DNA from: an uncultured Lachnospiraceae bacterium
Lineage (GTDB): Bacteria; Bacillota; Clostridia; Lachnospirales; Lachnospiraceae
DNA length: 9,752 bases
Assembly: GCA_910586405.1 (NCBI GenBank)
Contig: CAJUII010000004.1
Coordinates: 7,387-17,138 of the forward strand
Direction: 5' to 3'
This document shows positions 1 to 6,780 of this stretch, in pieces (position 1 is the stretch's first letter; each line of letters begins with the position of its first letter). A program made the translations under genes and the position numbers. The notes under the pieces were generated by a model, which ran no database searches, was not told the origin of the DNA, and was given only the letters and a program-made list of their open reading frames with translations.

Positions 1-24
1 CCTGTTCTTCTCTCGTGTTGACAT
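1..24 (-). CDS. Possible start of the next gene (partial, runs off the window)
   Basis: An ATG at 24-22 begins an open frame that runs off the window edge after eight codons (M S T R E K N R). It lies 25 bases past the stop codon of the Wzz-like gene, a spacing like that of its neighbours. A purine-rich AGGAAGAAGG stretch (about 41-50) precedes it but sits some 16 bases from the ATG, which is long. An in-frame GTG at 42-40 is an alternative start but lies too close to the same purines. Eight residues allow no functional call. The position suggests another gene of the polysaccharide operon, but this could also be non-coding. Confidence 0.3.
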
Positions 25-49
25 GCTCGTTGTCGGCTGCACCTTCTTC

Positions 50-1093
50 CTATGAGCGCCCCTGTGCATAATAGAAACGCATCCACCACGTCTGTGCCTG
101 AACGAGCACTGCGCCCACAACCCTGCCGCCGCGCAGCTGTACATATTGTATCTCATCTGTTATTTTTTCTCTGTAGGTCCTTCCAAATGGAATGACCGCC
201 ACAAACGCCGTGTCCTGAATCACGCTCGTATCTGCCTTCCGATCATAGACACGAAAGCACTCGCTATTGTTCAGTCCCCGCTCTGTGATATTCGCCACAA
301 ACGCCAGTGCCTCCTGACCATCCGAGGCATCCACCAGCACAATCTCCCCATATTGCTCTGTCAGCATCCTCAGACCGCCTTCCAGCAACTCCGCCTGCCG
401 CCGCGCCAAAGCACTTTTCTGCGCACCACGTCCTTCTGGCTGCAATGTCATGCCATAAACTGGAATCGCCAGCCGCGCAGCAATGTCCTGTTTCGTGTAA
501 AACACAGACCCCTGGCAGAAACGAAACGCTGTCACAAAAGAGCCAATCCCCACGGCGATCGCTGCGCCAAGTACCGCCGCCCGCCATCCAAAGTACGGAA
601 TCTCCTCCAGTTCGATTTCCTCATCCTTTATCTTGTAAATTGAATCAAACTCCCTCTTGATCATGCCAAATTCTTCCAGCGCTGCGGCCAACGCCTCTTT
701 GACAGTTTCCACCCGGTCTGCATCCTGCCCTCGAACAGTAACTGTCAGATAGCGCACATCAGACAAGATCGCAGCTGTTATCATTTTCTCCACCTGTCTA
801 CGGTCATATCCAGCACCCAACCGCTCCATTGCTCTGCCGAGAATCTCGTCTCCCCTGATCGCTTCATTCCACGTAAATGCATTGTAGTAATCCCTCGCCT
901 TGTAGCGCTCCTCATCAAATTCAATATAATACTTTGTCTCCGATACATAACACGCGTTTTGCGATGCAATCAACGCTGTTATCAAAGAAAGACCGCTGCC
1001 CATCATAGCACCGGCCACCGCCAACAGAAATAGTCTTGGCATATTTGTGAGAAACACCGTGAGCATTGCCCTGCTGTCAACTCCCTGCTGCAT
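50..1093 (-). CDS. Wzz/CapA-type chain-length protein with a degenerate BY-kinase-like domain
   Basis: Probable polysaccharide co-polymerase that helps set chain length during capsule or exopolysaccharide assembly at the membrane. The 347-residue protein has a short cytoplasmic N-terminus, a first membrane segment at about 20-43, an outside domain of about 125 residues, a second membrane segment at about 169-190, and a C-terminal cytoplasmic domain. That layout is typical of the family. The C-terminal part resembles a bacterial tyrosine kinase fold: a short helix with RLAIPVYG (208-214), a strand IVLVDASDGQEAL (251-263) where a P-loop would be, and a late segment (about 296-331) ending in RGGRVVGAVL. 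The Walker A GKS/T is absent and no C-terminal tyrosine cluster is visible, so kinase activity is unlikely. The ATG is preceded by AGGAGGTG (1098-1105), which overlaps the stop of the upstream gene. Family membership comes from topology and context; sequence identity to Wzz is weak. Confidence 0.75.
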   Translation of the reverse strand: MQQGVDSRAMLTVFLTNMPRLFLLAVAGAMMGSGLSLITALIASQNACYVSETKYYIEFDEERYKARDYYNAFTWNEAIRGDEILGRAMERLGAGYDRRQVEKMITAAILSDVRYLTVTVRGQDADRVETVKEALAAALEEFGMIKREFDSIYKIKDEEIELEEIPYFGWRAAVLGAAIAVGIGSFVTAFRFCQGSVFYTKQDIAARLAIPVYGMTLQPEGRGAQKSALARRQAELLEGGLRMLTEQYGEIVLVDASDGQEALAFVANITERGLNNSECFRVYDRKADTSVIQDTAFVAVIPFGRTYREKITDEIQYVQLRGGRVVGAVLVQAQTWWMRFYYAQGRS

Positions 1094-1104
1094 CTAACAC
1101 CTCC

Positions 1105-2478
1105 TCAGTCCTTCATTGCAGTCGTCTGGTTCTGGTCTACACCCTCTGTACTCTCCGCCTGAAACAAGATTTTGAGTGTCAAAAGCATTAATTTTAGATC
1201 GAGCCACACACTGTAATTTTCTATATAAAACAAATCGAGTTTCAGCTTATCATATGGTGTCGTATTGTACTTGCCATACACCTGCGCGTACCCTGCTAAC
1301 CCCGCCTTGACCTTGGTGCGAAAGGTAAACTCCGGCATGTCCTCCATATACTGCCGTATAATCTCAGGGCGCTCTGGTCTTGGACCGATAAAGGACATCT
1401 CCCCGCACAGGATATTAAAGAGCTGCGGAAGCTCATCGATTCGCACCTTTCTGATAAATTTGCCAATCGGCGTAATGCGGTTGTCGTTCTTGGCGGCAAG
1501 CCTTGCCACCCCGTCCTTCTCGGCGTCTGTGCGCATACTTCGAAATTTTAATATCTGAAATTCCCTCATATCCCGTGTGCACCGTGTCTGCTTATACAGC
1601 ACAGGTCCGCCATCATAGCATTTGATCGCGATGGCAGTGAGCACCATAAATGGCGCAGTGAGCACCATGAGCACCATCGAGCAGGCAATGTCGATCATAC
1701 GCTTCACCACCCGCTGTTCGATTGTCATCGCATACTCTCGGGTGAGCAGGATTGGTGTGTCGAACAGATGAAGCTGATCGGAACCGGTTATCATAATGTC
1801 TGGAATCTTCGGCATCATATATACCCGAATTCCTCTGCTGTAGCAAAATTTTAATAGCTTGTTGCGCAGCACGGTGTCCATATCCCACAGTACGACACCG
1901 TCGTAACAGGTCACAATCTCCGCCTTCAGCGCCTCAAAGCCGTCACTCTCATACACACTCTTTATAATATTGTATTTGTCTCTCCGCGTCTCAAACTTCT
2001 TGAGAATCTCCTCCGTCGGCCGCCCACCGCTGATAAAGAGCAGATTTTTCGGCGGGAAAAAGCGCTGGTACAGCTTGTGACTCACAAACGTCCACCCTGC
2101 TGACACCACAATCTGCGCAAGCATCATCAAAATCAAAGGATACGCTGTGACCAGTCCCAGCGACAACAGCGAGATCTGAAAATACGAGACAATATTTGCA
2201 CACAACAGCGAGATCACCTGGGAGAAAAATACATCCATCGGCTTGAGATACCCCACCTTCAGCCCGCCATAGGTCGCAGTAAAAAACAACAGCAATATAA
2301 AATAAACGGCTGCCAAAAGCCAGAAGCCCTTCCTGTGAAAGCTTCTCCACATGCCGCTCTGCATGATATCATTATACACCACATGCCAGACATAGATATA
2401 TAGTACTGTCTGAAAAACAAGTCCGATCAATGACATCTGTAATATAATTGTCCGCTTTACTGACTCTATCCGTCCCAC
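1105..2478 (-). CDS. Polyprenyl-phosphate sugar-1-phosphate transferase (priming enzyme, WcaJ/WbaP type)
   Basis: Transfers a sugar-1-phosphate from a nucleotide sugar to undecaprenyl phosphate, the committed step of repeat-unit synthesis at the inner face of the membrane. The 457-residue protein has four predicted membrane segments in about residues 8-135, a soluble middle domain (about 143-250), a further membrane segment (about 262-286), and the bacterial sugar transferase core. Core motifs are clear: KFRSMR (311-316), the catalytic Asp-Glu pair D348-E349 in RIDELPQLFN, GPRP (365-368), KAGLAGYAQVYGK (391-403) and DLFYIENYSVWLDLKL (415-430). The length fits the long exopolysaccharide-type enzymes. 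The start is GTG, chosen because GGAGG (2486-2490) sits 7 bases upstream; the next Met is residue 15, inside the first membrane segment. It begins 24 bases after the preceding glycosyltransferase gene. The sugar specificity (Glc, Gal, GlcNAc or other) cannot be read from the sequence. Confidence 0.93.
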   Translation of the reverse strand: MGRIESVKRTIILQMSLIGLVFQTVLYIYVWHVVYNDIMQSGMWRSFHRKGFWLLAAVYFILLLFFTATYGGLKVGYLKPMDVFFSQVISLLCANIVSYFQISLLSLGLVTAYPLILMMLAQIVVSAGWTFVSHKLYQRFFPPKNLLFISGGRPTEEILKKFETRRDKYNIIKSVYESDGFEALKAEIVTCYDGVVLWDMDTVLRNKLLKFCYSRGIRVYMMPKIPDIMITGSDQLHLFDTPILLTREYAMTIEQRVVKRMIDIACSMVLMVLTAPFMVLTAIAIKCYDGGPVLYKQTRCTRDMREFQILKFRSMRTDAEKDGVARLAAKNDNRITPIGKFIRKVRIDELPQLFNILCGEMSFIGPRPERPEIIRQYMEDMPEFTFRTKVKAGLAGYAQVYGKYNTTPYDKLKLDLFYIENYSVWLDLKLMLLTLKILFQAESTEGVDQNQTTAMKD

Positions 2479-2485
2479 ACTTCAG

Positions 2486-2490
2486 CCTCC
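2486..2490 (-). promoter_or_regulatory. Ribosome binding site for the priming transferase (fixes a GTG start)
   Basis: GGAGG on the minus strand lies 7 bases before the GTG at 2478-2476. It supports a non-ATG start over the first in-frame ATG at residue 15. Confidence 0.7.
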
Positions 2491-2502
2491 AAACCGTTCT
2501 CC

Positions 2503-3285
2503 CTAAAGCCGTCGAAAGACTGCCCTGAATGCCCAAAAAAACATACAGTACACACTTTCAGCCACCGACAGCTGCTCCTGCCTGCGATAGAGATTCCAAA
2601 TCCTTTTTACCGCAGTCATTTTATTGGATGACAATGTCATTGCACTTCTTCTATATTTGACCAGATTTTTGTCAATGCCATATCCCGCTCCGTATTTTTT
2701 GAGAAGCCGCCACCAAGTCGCGGTATCCTCACTGGCGATGTACGGCATATAGATATCTTCATCTGATATAATGCTCCTGTCAATCATCACTGTGGACGTA
2801 AAAATCGTGGTATTTTTGAGCGCCTGCCTGTACGTGATCTGCTCAGGCACATGCACCACTTTTCCAAGTCCTGTTCCCGAGACATCTGCAAATTCATACC
2901 CCATGAATACAAACCCTGCCTTGGGATTTATCGTTTGCTGTATGGTTCTAATCTGCGCTAACTCCGTCTCTACCTTGTCGGGCAGCCAGATATCATCCGC
3001 ATCCAAAAAACATAGATACTGCCCGTGGGCCTCCTGTATGCCGCGGTTTCTCGCACCCGCAGCACCACTGTTTTCCTCCTGTATGATCAATCGAACACGC
3101 TCATCCTTTGCACTTTTCTGCCGGATAATCTCTCTACTGTCATCCGACGAGCCGTCATCCACCAGCAAAAGCTCCCACGCGCGATATGTCTGCGCCTGCA
3201 CACAGGAGATTGTCTCTGCGAGAAACTGCCCTGCATTATAGACTGGCACCACGATACTCACAAGCCCGCTCTTTCTTTCGTCCAT
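2503..3285 (-). CDS. Family 2 glycosyltransferase, TuaG-like
   Basis: Probably adds one sugar to the lipid-linked repeat unit in the cytoplasm. The 260-residue protein is a single GT-A domain: VSIVVPVYNAG (9-19) for nucleotide binding, LLVDDGSSDDS (40-50), GAAGARNRGI (74-83), and FLDADDIW (93-100) carrying the metal-binding DxD. SEDTATWW (185-192) supplies the likely catalytic acidic pair. The C-terminal part (LLKKYGAGYG, then a YRR segment and SSNKMTAVKRIWNLYRR) follows the TuaG/WcaA-like pattern. No membrane segment is evident. The open frame extends upstream to 3426, but the ATG at 3285 is preferred: it has GGAAGAG (3294-3300) 8 bases upstream, begins just before the GT domain, and avoids a 139-base overlap with the previous gene. 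Only 2 bases separate it from that gene's stop, which suggests coupled translation. Donor and acceptor are unknown. Confidence 0.9.
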   Translation of the reverse strand: MDERKSGLVSIVVPVYNAGQFLAETISCVQAQTYRAWELLLVDDGSSDDSREIIRQKSAKDERVRLIIQEENSGAAGARNRGIQEAHGQYLCFLDADDIWLPDKVETELAQIRTIQQTINPKAGFVFMGYEFADVSGTGLGKVVHVPEQITYRQALKNTTIFTSTVMIDRSIISDEDIYMPYIASEDTATWWRLLKKYGAGYGIDKNLVKYRRSAMTLSSNKMTAVKRIWNLYRRQEQLSVAESVYCMFFWAFRAVFRRL

Positions 3286-3287
3286 AC

Positions 3288-4229
3288 TCAAAACTCTTCC
3301 TTCACAAGATATTTGGGTCTGTCCTTCACTTCCATATACAGCTTGCTCATATACTGCCCCATAATGCCAAGACACAACAATTGCACCCCGCCAATCAATG
3401 AGATGATGCATGTCATTGAGGGCCATCCCGCCACTGGATCACCATAGAGCAGCGCCCTGACAAAGATAAAAATCATAAACACAAAGGCAATCAGACAAAA
3501 TAAGAATCCAAACACAGAGGCAATTGACAGCGGCGCCGTCGAGAATGCCATGATTCCGTCCAAAGAATACAGAAAAAGCTTCCAGAAGGACCACTTGGTC
3601 TCCCCCGCTACCCGCTGTACATTCTCGTACTCAATCCATTTTGTCTGATATCCAACCCAGCCAAAAATGCCTTTCGAGAACCGGTTATACTCTTTCATTG
3701 CCAGAATGGCATCTGTAACCTGTCTTGTCATCAGGCGATAATCCCGCGCGCCATCCACAATTTCCGTCTTAGAGATTTTTCTCATCAATCCATAAAAGCG
3801 CCGCGCAAAGAAAGAGCGAATCGGCGGCTCTCCCTTTCTGTCCACACGTCTTGTCGCTACGGAGTCATACCCCTCCTCTATATAGCGATACATCTCTGGT
3901 AAAATTGCCGGAGGGTCCTGCAAATCTGCATCCATCAACACCGTGAAATCCCCTGTCGCCTTCTCCAGTCCCGCAATGATCGCCGCCTCCTTTCCAAAAT
4001 TTCTGGAAAAGGACACAAGGTGAACACGCTCATCCTGTTCCCTGAGCGCCCTCACCGCATCGACTGTGCCGTCCTTCGATCCGTCATCCACAAATATAAA
4101 CTCAAACGCCACATCTCTCTCACGAAAAAATGTTTCCTGCTTCACTGTCTCCGCATAAAAAAGCGGCACACTTTTCTCCTCGTTATAACATGGCACTATA
4201 ATACTCAAAATTTTGGTATCTGCCTTCAA
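3288..4229 (-). CDS. GtrB/DPM1-like polyprenyl-phosphate glycosyltransferase
   Basis: Likely transfers a hexose from a nucleotide sugar to polyprenyl phosphate, making a lipid-linked donor used outside the membrane for side-chain decoration. With the proposed start the protein has 313 residues. Visible motifs are ILSIIVPCYNEE (7-18), FVDDGSKDGT (46-55), SRNFGKEAAIIAG (75-87) and LMDADLQDPP (98-107), the signature of the GtrB/DPM1 group. Two membrane segments follow near the C-terminus (about 233-262 and 269-296), then a basic tail, as in GtrB. The start is assigned to TTG at 4229-4227: it has GGAGGAAG (4236-4243) just upstream, removes the 32-base overlap with the preceding gene, and drops a 19-residue non-conserved extension that would come from the ATG at 4286. 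The flippase (GtrA) and the enzyme using the lipid donor are not in the window. The sugar is unknown. Confidence 0.9.
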   Translation of the reverse strand: MKADTKILSIIVPCYNEEKSVPLFYAETVKQETFFRERDVAFEFIFVDDGSKDGTVDAVRALREQDERVHLVSFSRNFGKEAAIIAGLEKATGDFTVLMDADLQDPPAILPEMYRYIEEGYDSVATRRVDRKGEPPIRSFFARRFYGLMRKISKTEIVDGARDYRLMTRQVTDAILAMKEYNRFSKGIFGWVGYQTKWIEYENVQRVAGETKWSFWKLFLYSLDGIMAFSTAPLSIASVFGFLFCLIAFVFMIFIFVRALLYGDPVAGWPSMTCIISLIGGVQLLCLGIMGQYMSKLYMEVKDRPKYLVKEEF

Positions 4230-4235
4230 CTGACT

Positions 4236-4243
4236 CTTCCTCC
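4236..4243 (-). promoter_or_regulatory. Ribosome binding site deciding a TTG start for the GtrB-like gene
   Basis: GGAGGAAG on the minus strand, with its GGAGG core at 4239-4243, 9 bases from the TTG. The gap from the previous stop (25 bases) and the layout closely match those of the GTG-started priming transferase. Confidence 0.65.
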
Positions 4244-4254
4244 AATTCCCCAAT

Positions 4255-4674
4255 TCAATCCCATGACTCCATCGCCGGAACTGCATGTTCCACCAGCTTC
4301 TCTATGACCTCTGTATTTGTCGGTCTGGTAGTTCCGTCGCCGTACACTTTCTCAAATACAGCCTTCAAAGTCTCTGGATTTCCATTGGTCCATGCGGTCT
4401 CTATCGCATTTCGTATCGCACGTTCCACCTGTTTATCTGTCGTGTCAAACCGCTTTGCCACTTCGGGATACAAGCGTTTTGTGACTGAGGCCAGGACTTC
4501 AGGTTCATAAAAGGCGATGCAGACTGCTTCCCGCAGGTAGCGATACCCTTTTTGTCTTGCCTGAAATCCACATTTAACCATATGGTATGTAGTTCGCCCA
4601 AACACTTTCACTCTCGAACACTCATCATCCATATTTACTGAATCACACCCTAATTTGATATATTCCTCAGTCAT
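4255..4674 (-). CDS. Stand-alone Spo0A C-terminal DNA-binding domain protein
   Basis: Predicted DNA-binding regulator of 139 residues. From about residue 36 to 133 it follows the Spo0A C-terminal (effector) domain closely: FQARQKGYRYLREAV (37-51), SVTKRLYPEVAKRF (63-76), the helix-turn-helix region TTDKQVERAIRNAIETAW (78-95), then GNPETL and RPTNTEVIEKL. In Bacillus subtilis Spo0A the matching segments bind the 0A box. The amino-terminal receiver domain with its phosphorylated Asp is missing; only about 35 residues precede the domain. The protein therefore cannot be switched by the phosphorelay in the usual way. It begins 5 bases after the fcl stop and is followed 25 bases later by a glycosyltransferase, so it is embedded in the polysaccharide operon. 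The start is uncertain: AAAGGAG abuts the ATG with no spacer, and an ATG at residue 15 is an alternative. A role in controlling this locus is inference. Confidence 0.88.
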   Translation of the reverse strand: MTEEYIKLGCDSVNMDDECSRVKVFGRTTYHMVKCGFQARQKGYRYLREAVCIAFYEPEVLASVTKRLYPEVAKRFDTTDKQVERAIRNAIETAWTNGNPETLKAVFEKVYGDGTTRPTNTEVIEKLVEHAVPAMESWD

Positions 4675-4679
4675 CTCCT

Positions 4680-5621
4680 TTACAGTCTGGCATCCTCCAC
4701 ATTTTCCTTAAACCAGTCATACGCAAGCTTTACGCCCTCTTCGAGTTCAATCTTATGTGTCCATCCAAGATTGTGCAGTTTTGTCACATCTGTCAGTTTG
4801 CGCGGTGTCCCGTCAGGCATCTCTTCATTCCAGACAATCTCACCCTGAAAACCAACCACACGACGGACGATCTCCGCAAGCTCCCGAATCGTCACTTCCT
4901 TGCCAGTACCGATATTCACATGCTGTTCACCGTCATAATGTTCGAGCAGATAAACACATGCATCTGCCATATCATCCACATGCAAAAATTCGCGCAATGG
5001 CGTTCCTGTTCCCCACAGCTCCACACTCGGCGCGTTGTTGACCTTCGCATCATGAAATTTTCTGATTATCGCCGGCATGACATGGGAACCCGATAAGTCA
5101 TAATTGTCATAGGGTCCATACAGATTGGTCGGCATACAGCTGATAAAATCATCACCGTATTGCCGTTTATAATACTTACACATCTCCAATCCCGCAATCT
5201 TTGCGATCGCATAGGCCTCATTTGTCTCCTCAAGCGGACCAGTCAGAAGTGCATCCTCCGGGATTGGCTGCGGTGCCATCTTGGGATAAATACAAGTACT
5301 TCCGAGAAACAACAGCTTTTTGACCCCAAAATCATGACAGCACTTGATCACGTTACACTGAATCTGCATATTATCATACGCAAATTCAGCCGGCGCCGTG
5401 TTGTTGGCATTAATGCCGCCAACCTTTGCCGCCGCAAGCACCACCACATCCGGTTTCTGTTCTGCAAAAAAGTCCCAAACTGCCTGCTGGTTTGTAAGAT
5501 CAAGTTGTTTATGCGTTCTACAGATGATATTGGTATATCCCTTCTCCTCGAGATTTCTGACAATAGCAGAGCCCACGAGTCCCCTGTGCCCTGCTACATA
5601 TATTTTATCTGACTTATTCAT
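4680..5621 (-). CDS. fcl: GDP-L-fucose synthase
   Basis: Epimerises and reduces GDP-4-keto-6-deoxy-D-mannose to GDP-L-fucose with NADPH, in the cytoplasm. The 313-residue length is normal. It is an extended short-chain dehydrogenase: the Rossmann motif GHRGLVG is at 11-17, Ser108 lies in GSTCIYP, Cys110 is the epimerisation cysteine, Tyr137 and Lys141 form the YxxxK pair (YAIAK), and His180 in SGSHVMPA is the second epimerisation residue. These match E. coli Fcl Ser107, Cys109, Tyr136, Lys140 and His179, offset by one. LPTNLYGP-type and LREFLHVDD motifs are also present (MPTNLYGPYDNYD here). The start overlaps the gmd stop by 8 bases (ATGAATAA), with GGAGG five bases before the ATG, so the two enzymes are translationally coupled. 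All catalytic residues are intact. Confidence 0.97.
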   Translation of the reverse strand: MNKSDKIYVAGHRGLVGSAIVRNLEEKGYTNIICRTHKQLDLTNQQAVWDFFAEQKPDVVVLAAAKVGGINANNTAPAEFAYDNMQIQCNVIKCCHDFGVKKLLFLGSTCIYPKMAPQPIPEDALLTGPLEETNEAYAIAKIAGLEMCKYYKRQYGDDFISCMPTNLYGPYDNYDLSGSHVMPAIIRKFHDAKVNNAPSVELWGTGTPLREFLHVDDMADACVYLLEHYDGEQHVNIGTGKEVTIRELAEIVRRVVGFQGEIVWNEEMPDGTPRKLTDVTKLHNLGWTHKIELEEGVKLAYDWFKENVEDARL

Positions 5622-6693
5622 CGTTTCCTCCGTTCTTCATCCGATACTCCGCGCATGAAATCCCGGCAACTTCCCGCAGATCGGCATCCATCATCATAGA
5701 GACAAGACCGCGGAAGTCCACCTTTCTCTTCCAGCCAAGCTCTCTTTCTGCCTTTGCTGCATTTCCCCACAAAAACTCTACCTCTGCCGGACGATAAAAC
5801 TCCGGGTTGACATCCACGAGGAGCTTTCCGCTCTTCATATCATATCCTTTCTCGTGAACGCCTTCGCCCTCCCAACGAATGCTGATCCCCAGCTCTGAAA
5901 ATGCCGCCTCGACAAACTGCCGCACTGTGTGCGTCTCATTGGTGGCAAGCACATAATCTCCCGGTGCCTTCTGCTGGAGCATCAGCCACATGCCCTCCAC
6001 ATAATCACCGGCATATCCCCAGTCACGCTTGGCATTCATATTGCCGAGCGAAATCTTGTCCTGTTTTCCGACAACAATATTGGCGATGGCAAGTGTGATT
6101 TTCCTCGTGACAAAATTCTCACCGCGCCTGGGCGACTCATGGTTGAATAAAATACCATTGCACGCAAACATATTGTAGGATTCTCTGTAATTGACTGTGA
6201 TCCAATAAGAATACAACTTCGCCGCGCCATAAGGACTCTTGGGATAAAATGGCGTCTCCTCACTCTGCGGCGCCGTCTCAGGCAATCCGCCGAAAAGCTC
6301 AGAGGTCGAAGCCTGATAGTAGCGGCAGTTCCCGCCATTTACCCGAATTGCCTCCAGCAGCTTCAGCGTGCTTACGCCCGTCGCGTCCGCCGTGTATTCC
6401 GGCACTTCAAAAGATACGCCCACATGCGACTGCGCAGCAAGATTATAGACCTCTGTCGGACGAATTTCCCCGATAATACGCATCAAATTGGACGAGTCCG
6501 TCGTATCCGCAAAATGGAGAAAAAATTTCACTTTATAGTACTCAGATTTAATCAGATGATCGATGCGCATCGTGTTTGAAATGCTGTGCCTTCTGATCAA
6601 TCCATGAACTTCATATCCCTTTGCCAGCAGAAACTCTGCAAGATAAGAACCATCCTGCCCCGTGATTCCTGTTATCAATGCTATATTATTCAT
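5614..6693 (-). CDS. gmd: GDP-mannose 4,6-dehydratase
   Basis: Converts GDP-D-mannose to GDP-4-keto-6-deoxy-D-mannose, the substrate of the next gene, fcl. The 359-residue protein is an NADP-dependent extended short-chain dehydrogenase. Visible motifs are GITGQDGSYLAEFLL (9-23) at the N-terminus, NLAAQSHVGVSF (84-95), ASTSELFG (128-135) with the catalytic Thr and Glu, YPKSPYGAAK (150-159) with the Tyr155/Lys159 pair, and FNHESPRRGENFVTRKI (183-199), which is diagnostic for GMD. The length is slightly shorter than E. coli Gmd (373) but the core is complete. It is the first gene behind the promoter at 6752-6780, with a leader of about 50 bases. Its Shine-Dalgarno (AAAGGA, 6707-6712) is 13 bases from the ATG, further than usual. 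Confidence 0.98.
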   Translation of the reverse strand: MNNIALITGITGQDGSYLAEFLLAKGYEVHGLIRRHSISNTMRIDHLIKSEYYKVKFFLHFADTTDSSNLMRIIGEIRPTEVYNLAAQSHVGVSFEVPEYTADATGVSTLKLLEAIRVNGGNCRYYQASTSELFGGLPETAPQSEETPFYPKSPYGAAKLYSYWITVNYRESYNMFACNGILFNHESPRRGENFVTRKITLAIANIVVGKQDKISLGNMNAKRDWGYAGDYVEGMWLMLQQKAPGDYVLATNETHTVRQFVEAAFSELGISIRWEGEGVHEKGYDMKSGKLLVDVNPEFYRPAEVEFLWGNAAKAERELGWKRKVDFRGLVSMMMDADLREVAGISCAEYRMKNGGNDE

Positions 6694-6751
6694 ATTAGAC
6701 TTATTTTCCTTTCTGATCTTGCTTTTCCAATATTTTCCTTTTTACTTTCTT

Positions 6752-6780
6752 AGTATACAAAACCTTGCTCAAAATGACAA
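6752..6780 (-). promoter_or_regulatory. Sigma-A-type promoter reading into gmd
   Basis: On the minus strand TTGTCA (6775-6780) and TATACT (6752-6757) are separated by exactly 17 bases. Each hexamer matches the sigma-A consensus at five of six positions. The -35 element lies in the last codons of rfbD and the spacer covers its stop codon. Transcription would begin near 6745, leaving a leader of about 50 bases before gmd. This makes gmd and the genes after it a transcription unit that can be expressed apart from rfbD. It is predicted from sequence only. Confidence 0.65.

Noticed and set aside
146..643. Long plus-strand open frame opposite the Wzz-like gene (also 5160-5612, 2771-3241 and 8504-8842 opposite other genes)
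   Set aside because: These are antisense shadows of well-supported genes; their translations show no recognisable domain and are rich in Cys, His and Arg, as expected of antisense frames.
1634..1677. Tandem-like repeat: a 14-base unit (GCAGTGAGCACCAT) repeated 21 bases apart, plus a third partial copy
   Set aside because: It encodes a low-complexity Met-Val-Leu-Thr membrane segment of the priming transferase, in frame and conserved in character; coding constraint explains it better than a regulatory or mobile repeat.
1758..1764. TGTCGAA on the plus strand, an exact match to the Spo0A-box core; near matches also occur at 8014-8020 (TGACGAA) and 2508-2514 (CGTCGAA)
   Set aside because: All lie inside coding sequence, away from the predicted promoters, and about one exact 7-base match is expected by chance on two strands of this length. 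No box was seen near the promoter at 6752-6780.
3286..3426. Upstream extension of the TuaG-like glycosyltransferase frame to an ATG at 3426
   Set aside because: It would overlap the preceding glycosyltransferase gene by 139 bases and add 47 residues with no family similarity, whereas the ATG at 3285 has a good ribosome binding site.
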